Of a stretch of DNA of 6,180 nucleotides, positions 1 through 5,877 are shown piece by piece; positions within the stretch are counted from its first letter, which is position 1, and each line of letters begins with the position of its first letter. The notes under the pieces were generated by a model, which did not search any database, was not told the origin of the DNA, and was given only the letters and a program-made list of their open reading frames with translations. This DNA is from an uncultured Bacteroidales bacterium (GTDB lineage Bacteria > Bacteroidota > Bacteroidia > Bacteroidales > UBA932). Made by a program: the position numbers and the translations under genes. Location of the stretch: assembly GCA_946415795.1 (NCBI GenBank), contig CAMKTW010000100.1:1-6180 (forward strand), read 5' to 3'.

Positions 1-953
1 TGGCCGGTGAGGTCAACCTGCAGGGCAGAGTTGATGGCGGTCATCTTGGGGTTCTGGGAGATAATGTACGGGTCGTTGGTGTAACCTACGTCCATCATAG
101 ATACCATAGGGTTGTCGTCGATGAAGTCATATACCTCCTGGCTGCCCATAAGGAAGGTGGATACCATCTTGCCGGGGTCGGTGACCTTGTTGGCGCCGGT
201 GATGACACCTTTCTCTACCAGCGGCAGCACGCCGTCGGCAAACATCTCGGTGTGGATACCAAGGTCTTTGTGGTTGCCAAGCTGTGCAAGCACTGCGTTG
301 GGGATGGCGCCTATGCCCATCTGCAGGCAGGCTCCGTCCTCTATAAGGGCGGCGCAGTTCTTACCGATTGCAGTCTCGATCTCGTTGGGCTGGGTGAAGG
401 TGGCCGGCTCCAGCGGAGTGTTATCCTCCACAAACAGATCGATCTTGCTGAGCGGGATGATGGCCTGGCCCCAGGAGCGGGGAACGTGCCTGTTGACCAC
501 TGCGATGACGGTCTTTGCGCACTCGATTGCAGCCAGGGTGGCATCTACAGAAGTACCAAGGGATACGAATCCGTGCTTGTCGGGAGGGCAGACCTGAACC
601 ATTGCCACGTCGCAGGGGAGTGCGCCGCAGCGGTACAGTTTCTGGGTTTCGCTCAGGTGTACCGGTATGTAGTCGGCATAGCCGGCCTGTACGCCCTTGC
701 GCACATTGGCGCCGACGAAGAAGGCCTGATGGAAGAATATGCCGTTGTATTTTTCGTCGGTATATGGTGCGGGACCCTCTGTGTGAAGGTGGTGGATAAA
801 CACATTCTTTAGCTCACCTGCGTCTGCGCGGCGGCAGAGGGCTTTGATGAGTACCTGCGGAGCGCTTGCCACAGAACTGAAATGGACGTGGTCGCCGCTC
901 TTGACAACCTTTACGGCTTCGTCCGCGCTGATAAACTTGATCTCCTTGTTCAT
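1..953 (-). CDS. Acetyl-CoA hydrolase/transferase family protein, probable 4-hydroxybutyrate CoA-transferase (partial, 3' end outside window)
   Basis: The reading frame is open on the minus strand from the ATG at 953-951 to the left edge, giving 317 residues of a family that is usually about 430-440 long, so roughly the last quarter is missing. These cytoplasmic enzymes move CoA between acyl-CoA and a free acid through a glutamyl-CoA thioester. Visible marks are the N-terminal half with a substrate-loop region (about 50-135), a glycine-rich segment QMGIGAIPNAV at about 211-221, and HTEMFADG at 234-241, in which Glu236 corresponds to the catalytic glutamate of the family. HTEM followed by ADGVLPL resembles the AbfT/Cat2 (4-hydroxybutyrate/butyrate) branch more than the succinyl-CoA:acetate AarC/Cat1 branch, which has YTE. 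The substrate is inferred: acetate with 4-hydroxybutyryl-CoA or butyryl-CoA in fermentation. The gene diverges from mazG. The start is well placed 33 bases from a candidate -7 box. Confidence 0.9.
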   Translation of the reverse strand, partial: MNKEIKFISADEAVKVVKSGDHVHFSSVASAPQVLIKALCRRADAGELKNVFIHHLHTEGPAPYTDEKYNGIFFHQAFFVGANVRKGVQAGYADYIPVHLSETQKLYRCGALPCDVAMVQVCPPDKHGFVSLGTSVDATLAAIECAKTVIAVVNRHVPRSWGQAIIPLSKIDLFVEDNTPLEPATFTQPNEIETAIGKNCAALIEDGACLQMGIGAIPNAVLAQLGNHKDLGIHTEMFADGVLPLVEKGVITGANKVTDPGKMVSTFLMGSQEVYDFIDDNPMVSMMDVGYTNDPYIISQNPKMTAINSALQVDLTG

Positions 954-972
954 CTATTTTAATGATTATGAT

Positions 973-980
973 TACTTTTG
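973..980 (+). promoter_or_regulatory. Candidate -7 box for mazG-tcdA
   Basis: TACTTTTG matches the Bacteroidota -7 consensus TAnnTTTG exactly and lies 39 bases before the mazG start at 1020. No clear -33 TTTG is present. It sits 5 bases from the opposite-strand -7 box at 986-993, so the two divergent promoters would overlap and could compete. Confidence 0.45.
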
Positions 981-999
981 TGGCGCGAAGATACAAAAG
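975..999. promoter_or_regulatory. Inverted repeat between the divergent promoters (possible operator)
   Basis: CTTTTGT (975-981) and ACAAAAG (993-999) form a perfect 7-base inverted repeat around an 11-base spacer, covering both candidate -7 boxes. A 7-base dyad can easily arise by chance in a window of this length; only its placement makes it noteworthy. No regulator is identifiable. Confidence 0.25.
986..993 (-). promoter_or_regulatory. Candidate -7 box for the CoA-transferase gene
   Basis: On the minus strand this reads TATCTTCG, one mismatch from the Bacteroidota -7 consensus TAnnTTTG, and it ends 33 bases before the start codon at 953. I see no convincing -33 TTTG at the usual spacing, so this rests on the -7 box and its position only. 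Confidence 0.4.
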
Positions 1000-1019
1000 A
1001 TGCATCAATTTTTGCCCTT

Positions 1020-1847
1020 ATGAACAGAGAAAAACAACTGGAGGCTTTCAACCGTCTGCTGGACGTAATGGATACTCTCCGCGAAAAGTGTCCCTGGGAT
1101 CGCAAACAGACCATAGATTCACTCCGTCCCAATACCATAGAGGAGGTTTACGAACTCTCCGACGCTATACTTGCCCACGATATGCACAACATATCAAAGG
1201 AGCTTGGCGATGTGCTGCTGCACATAGTTTTCTACTCCAAGATCGGCAGCGAGCAGGGGATATTTGACATAGGCGACGTCTGCAACCAGATATGCGACAA
1301 ATTGATATACCGACACCCGCATGTCTATCCGCCTAAAGAGGACGGGAGCCAGCTGGCGAAAGACTCCTCCGGAGCAACCAGCGCCGACCAGGTCATCAAA
1401 AACTGGGAGCAGCTCAAACAGCAGGAGAAGGACGGCAACAAGACCGTGCTCAGCGGCGTTCCCGGCGGGCTGCCCCCGTTGATCAAGGCATACCGTATGC
1501 AGGACAAGGCCCGCGCCGTGGGCTTCGACTGGGAGAAAAAAGAGGATGTCTGGGACAAGGTGGCAGAGGAGATCGGCGAGTTCCGCGATGAACTCTCTAA
1601 GATGGAGGATACAGATGAAGGGAGAGCGAAAGCACAGGCAGAACTTGGCGATTTGCTTTTCTCCATAGTGAATGCATCCCGTCTTTACAAGCTGAATCCC
1701 GACACTGCGCTGGAGACCACCTGCATCAAATTCCGCAGCCGTTTCACTTACGTGGAACTGAAAGCCCGCGAGATGGGTCGCGACCTCAAGGATATGACCC
1801 TGGCAGAGATGGACGCCCTCTGGAACGAGGCCAAAAAAGCTGAGTAA
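1020..1847 (+). CDS. mazG: Nucleoside triphosphate pyrophosphohydrolase MazG
   Basis: This 275-residue protein hydrolyses (d)NTPs to the monophosphate and pyrophosphate, a cytoplasmic house-cleaning role; E. coli MazG (263 residues) also influences ppGpp. It shows the duplicated MazG fold. The N-terminal domain has the metal-binding pattern EExxE at Glu41, Glu42 and Glu45 with ExxD at Glu61 and Asp64, followed by the family signature DKLIYRHPHVY at about 93-103. A linker with KNWEQLKQQEK (about 127-137) and GVPGGLPPLIKAYRMQDKA leads to the second domain, with EExxE at 183-187 and ExxD at 208-211. The ATG at 1020 is chosen because MNREKQLEAF begins right at the conserved N terminus; an upstream TTG at 978 would add 14 residues unlike the family. 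It is the first gene of its transcription unit and abuts tcdA with no gap. Confidence 0.95.
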   Translation: MNREKQLEAFNRLLDVMDTLREKCPWDRKQTIDSLRPNTIEEVYELSDAILAHDMHNISKELGDVLLHIVFYSKIGSEQGIFDIGDVCNQICDKLIYRHPHVYPPKEDGSQLAKDSSGATSADQVIKNWEQLKQQEKDGNKTVLSGVPGGLPPLIKAYRMQDKARAVGFDWEKKEDVWDKVAEEIGEFRDELSKMEDTDEGRAKAQAELGDLLFSIVNASRLYKLNPDTALETTCIKFRSRFTYVELKAREMGRDLKDMTLAEMDALWNEAKKAE

Positions 1848-2570
1848 ATGGCAGAGGCCTGGCAGCAGCGAACCGCGCTTTTGATGGGCGGCGAAACCCT
1901 GTCTCACATGGCGCAGAGCACTGTGGCGGTGGTCGGCGTAGGCGGAGTGGGGGCGTACGCTGCCGAGATGATTGTCCGCGCCGGGGTGGGGCACATCGTG
2001 CTGCTCGACTGTGACGTTGTGAGTCCGTCCGACAAGAACCGCCAGTTGCTGGCACTGGACAGTAATATGGGCCGCGTTAAGGTTGAGGTGATGACTGCCC
2101 GCCTGAAGGATATCAACCCCACCGTCCAGGTCGATATAATTGCTGAGTATCTTACAGAAGAGAATGTTGCATCGCTGCTTGGTGCATACAAAATAGATTT
2201 TTTAGTGGATGCCATCGATACGCTCACGCCCAAGTTGGCACTTATTGAGTACTGTGTGAAGGGTGGTATCCCGCATGTGAGCTCCATGGGCGCCGGTGCA
2301 AAATACGACGCCACAAAGGTCCGCCTTGCCGATCTTTCAAAGAGCTTTAACTGCCCGCTGGCATATATTGTCCGCAAAAAGTTGCGCAAGCGGGGCATCG
2401 AGAAAGGGTTCAAGGTGGTGTTCAGTGAAGAATTGCCGCTGCGTGAGGCAATTGTAGAGGATGCGGGGCGCAACAAGAAGTCCCAGGTGGGCACAATTTC
2501 ATATATGCCCGCAGTTTTCGGCTGCATCTGTGCGCAGGCCGCCATTGCTTTCCTCAGAGATTATTATTAA
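1848..2570 (+). CDS. tcdA: tRNA threonylcarbamoyladenosine dehydratase TcdA (CsdL/YgdL)
   Basis: This 240-residue protein belongs to the ThiF/MoeB/HesA E1-like superfamily. TcdA uses ATP to cyclise N6-threonylcarbamoyladenosine at position 37 of ANN-decoding tRNAs to the hydantoin form ct6A, sharpening decoding. The sequence shows the nucleotide-binding glycine loop GVGGVG at 30-35 followed by a helix, an acidic strand end LLDCD (52-56), the NRQ motif at 64-66 with its conserved arginine, and DAID at 121-124. No CxxC zinc pairs are present, which fits TcdA rather than MoeB or ThiF. The N-terminal RTALLMGGETLSHM corresponds to the usual R-x-L-x-G-E entry segment. The start codon follows the mazG stop directly (TAA then ATG), so translational coupling is likely. 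Its usual partners CsdA/CsdE are not in the window. The end of the gene has no obvious terminator. Confidence 0.93.
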   Translation: MAEAWQQRTALLMGGETLSHMAQSTVAVVGVGGVGAYAAEMIVRAGVGHIVLLDCDVVSPSDKNRQLLALDSNMGRVKVEVMTARLKDINPTVQVDIIAEYLTEENVASLLGAYKIDFLVDAIDTLTPKLALIEYCVKGGIPHVSSMGAGAKYDATKVRLADLSKSFNCPLAYIVRKKLRKRGIEKGFKVVFSEELPLREAIVEDAGRNKKSQVGTISYMPAVFGCICAQAAIAFLRDYY

Positions 2571-2617
2571 CTTAGCACGATATGTGTTAGATATATAATG
2601 TGCGTCCGGGAAGGAGT

Positions 2618-2645
2618 TTTGCAAGCTTTCCAGCGCTCAAATTTG
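2618..2645 (+). promoter_or_regulatory. Possible weak promoter upstream of prfA
   Basis: TTTG at 2618-2621 and CAAATTTG at 2638-2645 (one mismatch from TAnnTTTG) are separated by 16 bases, somewhat short for a Bacteroidota promoter. The second box ends 38 bases before the prfA start. The 113-base gap after tcdA makes a separate promoter plausible, but the match is weak. Confidence 0.22.
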
Positions 2646-2683
2646 TAATACTTGTATCTTGCGAAACTTGTGTGAATGACAAT

Positions 2684-3772
2684 ATGGCAGAGAATAAATT
2701 ATTAGAGAAACTGGAAGACCTCAAGTCGAAGTACGCGTCGCTGCAGGAGCAGCTGGCCGATCCCGAGCTGATTGCGGATATGAAGCGCTTCGTGCAGGTC
2801 AACAAGGAATATAAGGAACTGGAACCCATCATAGCCGCCGGGGCGGAGTATCGCCGTCAGGTAGAGAGCCTGGATATCGCAAAGGATATCCTCCTGAACG
2901 AGAAGGATCCCGACCTGCGCGAGATGGCCAAGGCAGAGGCGGCAGAGATAGAGGAGCGCCTCCCAAGGATGGAGGAGGACATCAAACTGCTGCTTATCCC
3001 CGCCGACCCTGAGGACGACAAGAACGCTATACTTGAGATCCGTGGCGGTACAGGCGGCGACGAGGCTGCGATTTTTGCGGGCGACCTTTTCCGTATGTAC
3101 ACCAAATATTGCGAGAAGAAGGGGTGGCGGATGGAGGTGAACAGTTCTAGCGAAGGGGCAATGGGCGGCTTCAAGGAGGTTGTCTGCAAGATTTCCGGAG
3201 AGAAGGTGTATGGCACTTTGAAATACGAAAGCGGCGTGCATCGTGTGCAGCGTGTGCCGCAGACAGAGACTCAGGGCCGCGTCCACACCAGCGCCGCTTC
3301 CGTGGCTGTGCTGCCGGAGGCGGACGAGTTCGATGTAGAGCTCAATATGAACGACGTGCGCAAGGATACCTACTGCGCATCTGGCCCCGGCGGGCAGTGC
3401 GTGAACACAACCTACTCTGCGGTGCGCCTGACGCATATCCCGACAGGTCTGGTGGTGCAGTGCCAGGACCAGAAGTCCCAGATCAAGAACTTTGAGAAGG
3501 CGCTGGAAGAGTTGCGTACACGTCTGTATAATTTTGAATATCAGAAATATATCAGCGAGATTGCAGCAAAGCGCAAGACCCTCGTTTCAACTGGAGACCG
3601 TTCTGCAAAAATCCGTACCTACAACTACCCTCAGTCGCGCGTTACCGACCACCGCATCGGCTACACTATGTACAACCTTCCGGTGTTTATGGACGGCGAG
3701 ATCCAGGAACTGATAGACCAGTTGCAGATTGCAGAGAATGCAGAGCGCCTGAAAGCCGCAGGAGAAGAATAA
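2684..3772 (+). CDS. prfA: Peptide chain release factor 1 (RF1)
   Basis: RF1 recognises UAA and UAG in the ribosomal A site and triggers hydrolysis of peptidyl-tRNA. The 362-residue length matches E. coli RF1 (360). Visible are a helical N-terminal domain (about 1-105), the conserved RGGTGGDEA at 120-128, the stop-codon-reading PxT tripeptide as Pro192-Gln193-Thr194 within HRVQRVPQTETQGRVHTS, and the catalytic GGQ at 236-238, whose glutamine is normally methylated by PrmC. PxT rather than SPF separates it from RF2, and there is no frameshift site. Position 239 after GGQ is Cys, where E. coli has His; I take this as a lineage variant. The ATG at 2684 gives MAENKLLEKL, aligning with the family start; a GTG at 2600 would add 28 unfamiliar residues and is rejected. 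prmC is not nearby. The kinase gene follows after 22 bases. Confidence 0.96.
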   Translation: MAENKLLEKLEDLKSKYASLQEQLADPELIADMKRFVQVNKEYKELEPIIAAGAEYRRQVESLDIAKDILLNEKDPDLREMAKAEAAEIEERLPRMEEDIKLLLIPADPEDDKNAILEIRGGTGGDEAAIFAGDLFRMYTKYCEKKGWRMEVNSSSEGAMGGFKEVVCKISGEKVYGTLKYESGVHRVQRVPQTETQGRVHTSAASVAVLPEADEFDVELNMNDVRKDTYCASGPGGQCVNTTYSAVRLTHIPTGLVVQCQDQKSQIKNFEKALEELRTRLYNFEYQKYISEIAAKRKTLVSTGDRSAKIRTYNYPQSRVTDHRIGYTMYNLPVFMDGEIQELIDQLQIAENAERLKAAGEE

Positions 3773-3794
3773 CAAAACACAATATACAGCATCT

Positions 3795-4868
3795 ATGGAC
3801 AACCAACTTTTGCACATTGCCAAACATTTTGCCCTGGGTGGCAAGATTGCCTCTATCGACCGCCTTGGCGAGGGCTTTATCAACGACACTCTCACAATAA
3901 CTATGGAGGGTTCTTCACGTCCGGATTATATCCTTCAGCGCAAGAACCATAATGTCTTTCCCGATGTCCCCGCAATGATGGATAACATCTATCGTGTGAC
4001 TAACCATATCAAGGCCAAGATAGTTGCTGCAGGGGGCGACCCGATGCGCGAAACGCTCACGGTTGTGCCGGCTCTGGACGGAAAACTGTATCATAAAGAC
4101 AAGGACGGCAATTTCTGGGCTGTATGCGTGTTTATCAAGGATTCTGTGACCCACGACCGCGCCGACACCCCGGAGCTGGCTTACAAGGGCGGGGAAGGCC
4201 TGGGCCTGTTCCAGTCGCAGCTGGCAGACTTCACCGAACCGCTTGCGGAGACCATCCCCGGCTTCCATAACATCAAGTTCCGTTTTACCCAGTGGGACGA
4301 GGCCATAGCTGCCGACGCTGCAGGGCGAGTCAAGGATTTGAAAGAGGAGATATCCTGGATTGAGAGCCGCAGGCAGAAGATGCTCGATTTCTGGCATCTG
4401 GTAGAGACTGGCGAGCTGCCTATGCGTGTTACCCACAACGACACCAAACTCAGCAACGTGCTCTTTAACAAAGACGACAGTGTACTCTGTATGATAGACC
4501 TCGACACCTGTATGAGCAGCACCGCCCTCAACGACGTTGGCGACGCCCTCCGCTCTTACACCAATACCGGTGCCGAGGATGACAAGGACCTGGATAAGGT
4601 CTCTATGAATCTTGAGATATATAAGGCTTATATGGCCGGTTATCTCTCCAAGATGAGGGACAAACTCACTCCAAAGGAGCTTGAGATGCTCCCGTTCGCA
4701 GGTATCTACATCACTTTTGAGCAGGTTCTCCGCTTCCTGATGGACTATATCAACGGTGACACCTATTATCGTATCGCATATCCGGAGCACAACCTTGTCC
4801 GCACCCGCGCGCAGTACAAATTACTCACAAGTATGGAGTCTCAGTGGGAAGAGATGAAGAACATCTAA
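3795..4868 (+). CDS. Aminoglycoside phosphotransferase-fold kinase, resembling N-acetylhexosamine 1-kinase (NahK)
   Basis: This 357-residue protein has the APH/choline-kinase fold. The N lobe (about 1-110) includes YILQRKNHNVF at 45-55, typical of NahK-like proteins. The catalytic loop THNDTKLSNVLF (213-224) carries His214, the presumed catalytic base Asp216 and metal-binding Asn221; the DFG-equivalent is MIDLDT at 233-238 with Asp235 and Asp237, followed by the DVGDALRS segment (247-254). Length matches Bifidobacterium NahK (about 359 residues), which phosphorylates GlcNAc and GalNAc at C1. Family membership is well supported; the substrate is inferred from the HNDTK and IDLDT motifs and from the downstream YhcH-family gene. 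An antibiotic-resistance role is unlikely given its housekeeping neighbours and its NahK-like features. It starts 22 bases after prfA and lies 15 bases before the next gene, so co-transcription is likely. Confidence 0.82.
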   Translation: MDNQLLHIAKHFALGGKIASIDRLGEGFINDTLTITMEGSSRPDYILQRKNHNVFPDVPAMMDNIYRVTNHIKAKIVAAGGDPMRETLTVVPALDGKLYHKDKDGNFWAVCVFIKDSVTHDRADTPELAYKGGEGLGLFQSQLADFTEPLAETIPGFHNIKFRFTQWDEAIAADAAGRVKDLKEEISWIESRRQKMLDFWHLVETGELPMRVTHNDTKLSNVLFNKDDSVLCMIDLDTCMSSTALNDVGDALRSYTNTGAEDDKDLDKVSMNLEIYKAYMAGYLSKMRDKLTPKELEMLPFAGIYITFEQVLRFLMDYINGDTYYRIAYPEHNLVRTRAQYKLLTSMESQWEEMKNI

Positions 4869-4883
4869 CAGGATTTCAGCTGT

Positions 4884-5336
4884 ATGATTTACGATAAGAC
4901 AGACAATATTGAGACATACGCCGCAATCTCTGAAGACCTCAGGTTGGGACTGGAATTCCTGCGTGATATAGAGCCTGGTATAGAGAAGGGTGTTCACCAA
5001 CTCTCTCCCCGCGTAAGGGCGATAGTTTCAGAATACTCCACCAAGCCGGAGAATGAATACGGCTATGAGGCCCACCGGGAATATATCGATATCCAGTATC
5101 TGATAAGCGGAGAGGAGAAAATCGCTTCGCTTCCGCTGGAGTACCTTAAAGAAACTAAAGCCTACAATCCTGACGTTGACGCAGCCTTCTACAAAGAGGC
5201 TGAGGTCCGTCCCCAGGAATCGATAATAGGCAACCGGTATTTCGCAGTTTATTTCCCTCAGGACGGCCATATGCCGGGCCTCGCCGTTACGGCTCCTTCC
5301 CAGGTAAAAAAGGTCGTCGTCAAGGTCAAGTGCTGA
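4884..5336 (+). CDS. YhcH/YjgK/YiaL (NanQ/TabA, DUF386) family protein, possible sugar anomerase
   Basis: This 150-residue protein matches the typical length and pattern of the family, which has a double-stranded beta-helix (cupin-like) fold with a bound metal. The likely metal/active-site segments are YEAHREYIDIQYLISG (61-76), with Glu62 and His64, and FPQDGHMPG (124-132), with Asp127 and His129. E. coli NanQ (YhcH) is an N-acetylneuraminate anomerase encoded with the sialic-acid genes; other members include TabA and EbgC, so the precise substrate cannot be read from the sequence. No signal peptide is seen, so it is cytoplasmic. It lies 15 bases after the NahK-like kinase, suggesting a joint role in amino-sugar handling. 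The next gene on the right, on the other strand, ends only 12 bases away. Confidence 0.88.
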   Translation: MIYDKTDNIETYAAISEDLRLGLEFLRDIEPGIEKGVHQLSPRVRAIVSEYSTKPENEYGYEAHREYIDIQYLISGEEKIASLPLEYLKETKAYNPDVDAAFYKEAEVRPQESIIGNRYFAVYFPQDGHMPGLAVTAPSQVKKVVVKVKC

Positions 5337-5348
5337 TCCGGCAGGCTG

Positions 5349-5474
5349 TTACTTGCGTGCTGCAGTAACCATCTCGAGGTCAAAGGTCTGGATAAGGGCC
5401 GATACTTCGCTACGGATTTCGGGAAAGAGAAACTGCATTGCATCTTGCAGGTCAGAGATTCTGTTGGATTTCAT
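5349..5474 (-). CDS. Small hypothetical protein, about 41 residues
   Basis: I do not recognise this protein. It reads MKSNRISDLQ at the start and ends MVTAARK, is predicted mostly helical (alternating hydrophobic and charged residues, for example FLFPEIRSEVSALI), and has no signal peptide or membrane segment. Starts at 5480 and 5486 (two more in-frame ATGs) are also possible; 5474 is chosen because the candidate -7 box at 5497-5504 would put the transcript start near 5491. The frame extends further upstream to 5567, but those residues precede the promoter. A perfect -7 box and an operator-like dyad sit immediately upstream, which supports a real gene, but a short ORF can also be fortuitous. 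It is convergent with the YhcH-family gene. Confidence 0.5.
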   Translation of the reverse strand: MKSNRISDLQDAMQFLFPEIRSEVSALIQTFDLEMVTAARK

Positions 5475-5496
5475 AGTCATTATCATTAGTTTGATG

Positions 5497-5504
5497 CAAA
5501 TGTA
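5497..5504 (-). promoter_or_regulatory. Candidate -7 box for the small minus-strand gene
   Basis: The minus strand reads TACATTTG, an exact match to TAnnTTTG, 22 bases before the ATG at 5474. A TTTG lies at 5520-5523 on the same strand, 15 bases upstream, which is shorter than the usual spacing of about 19. Confidence 0.45.
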
Positions 5505-5509
5505 GGGTG

Positions 5510-5536
5510 ATATGTGTGCCAAAAAGTTACACATAT
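5510..5536. promoter_or_regulatory. Perfect 8-base inverted repeat over the -33 region of the small gene (possible operator)
   Basis: ATATGTGT (5510-5517) and ACACATAT (5529-5536) flank an 11-base spacer. The dyad lies just upstream of the -7 box at 5497-5504 and would cover about -19 to -45, where a repressor or activator could act. The T-N11-A layout is seen for LysR-type sites, but no regulator gene is in view, and one or two such dyads are expected by chance in 6 kb. Confidence 0.3.
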
Positions 5537-5556
5537 AAACAAAAAAATCGCACCGG

Positions 5557-5608
5557 ACTCGTTCCAAAAAGTGCGTTATTACAGTGAAAACTCGTCGGAA
5601 AAAGTGCG
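5557..5608. repeat. Two direct copies of a 19-base repeat at 33-base period
   Basis: ACTCGTTCCAAAAAGTGCG (5557-5575) and ACTCGTCGGAAAAAGTGCG (5590-5608) agree at 16 of 19 positions, differing only in one three-base block. A partial third core, CCAAAAAGT, lies at 5519-5527. The 33-base period is a multiple of three, and in the plus-strand frame starting at 5514 both copies encode KVR within an 11-residue repeat. Two copies do not make a CRISPR array. Origin unknown: a tandem duplication, protein-binding sites or part of gene debris. Confidence 0.6.
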
Positions 5609-5618
5609 GAGTAGGGGT

Positions 5619-5693
5619 TATCCTTTTTTGATGTACCTCCTTTCGCCAATAATTGACGTTGGTACACTCCGAGAGACATTCTCCATTGACCAG
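5619..5693 (+). pseudogene. Possible remnant of a DUF4143-type AAA ATPase
   Basis: In the plus-strand frame beginning at 5514, this stretch encodes LMYLLSP (5628-5648) followed closely by DVGTLRETF (5655-5681), ending at Gln (5691-5693); a stop follows at 5721-5723. From memory of the family, C-terminal parts of DUF4143-type AAA ATPases, common in Bacteroidota, have an N-x-N-L-M-Y-A-L segment followed by x-x-G-T-x-R-E-T-F-F. The order and spacing fit, but the conserved second Phe is Ser here and nothing recognisable flanks it in any frame. If correct, only about 25 codons survive from a protein of roughly 400 residues. A chance match is possible. Confidence 0.35.
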
Positions 5694-5869
5694 CCTCCAG
5701 CTATCGGTACAGTTCCCAGATAGCTATCTTGCCATCGCCATTATTATTACGTGGTTTTGTTTATTGCTGGGAGAAGGCGAGATACATATAATAAACATTT
5801 GATTCGCAACAGACAATTACATTTAGTTGCTCTATTAGGTTTTTACATCAATTAATCAACAAAAAACAA

Positions 5870-5877
5870 TATATTTG
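5870..5877 (+). promoter_or_regulatory. Candidate -7 box for the methyltransferase gene
   Basis: TATATTTG matches TAnnTTTG exactly and ends 16 bases before the ATG at 5894, implying a very short leader. The surrounding AT-richness raises the chance of a fortuitous match, and no TTTG is found at the -33 spacing. Confidence 0.42.

Noticed and set aside
252..812. 186-codon plus-strand open frame
   Set aside because: Antisense to the CoA-transferase, whose catalytic motif is clear on the minus strand.
1194..1994. 266-codon minus-strand open frame over mazG and tcdA
   Set aside because: Antisense to two well-conserved genes, no recognisable domain; it follows from codon bias of the real genes.
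2571..2590. Hairpin CTTAGCAC/GTGTTAG after tcdA as a terminator
   Set aside because: It has a bulge and a G-U pair and is not followed by a T run.
2600..2683. Upstream GTG start adding 28 residues to RF1
   Set aside because: The added residues do not resemble RF1, and the ATG at 2684 gives the normal length and N terminus.
3390..3401. Cys instead of His after GGQ in RF1 as a functional anomaly
   Set aside because: GGQ itself is intact and this position varies between lineages; probably normal for this group.
2702..3436. 244-codon minus-strand open frame inside prfA
   Set aside because: Lies wholly within RF1 coding sequence and shows no family features.
3915..4790. 291-codon minus-strand open frame inside the kinase gene
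   Set aside because: Opposite to a strongly motif-supported kinase; no recognisable protein.
5348..5369. Inverted repeat GTTACT/AGTAAC between the convergent genes as a terminator
   Set aside because: Six-base stem with a 10-base loop, no T run, and it overlaps the codons of the small minus-strand ORF.
5557..5608. Short CRISPR array
   Set aside because: Only two imperfect 19-base repeats with a 14-base gap; no further units and no cas gene.
5699..5728. AGCTATC/GATAGCT inverted repeat and the palindrome GATAGCTATC as a mobile-element end or operator
   Set aside because: Seven-base stem with a 13-base loop is expected by chance, and no matching partner or gene is nearby.
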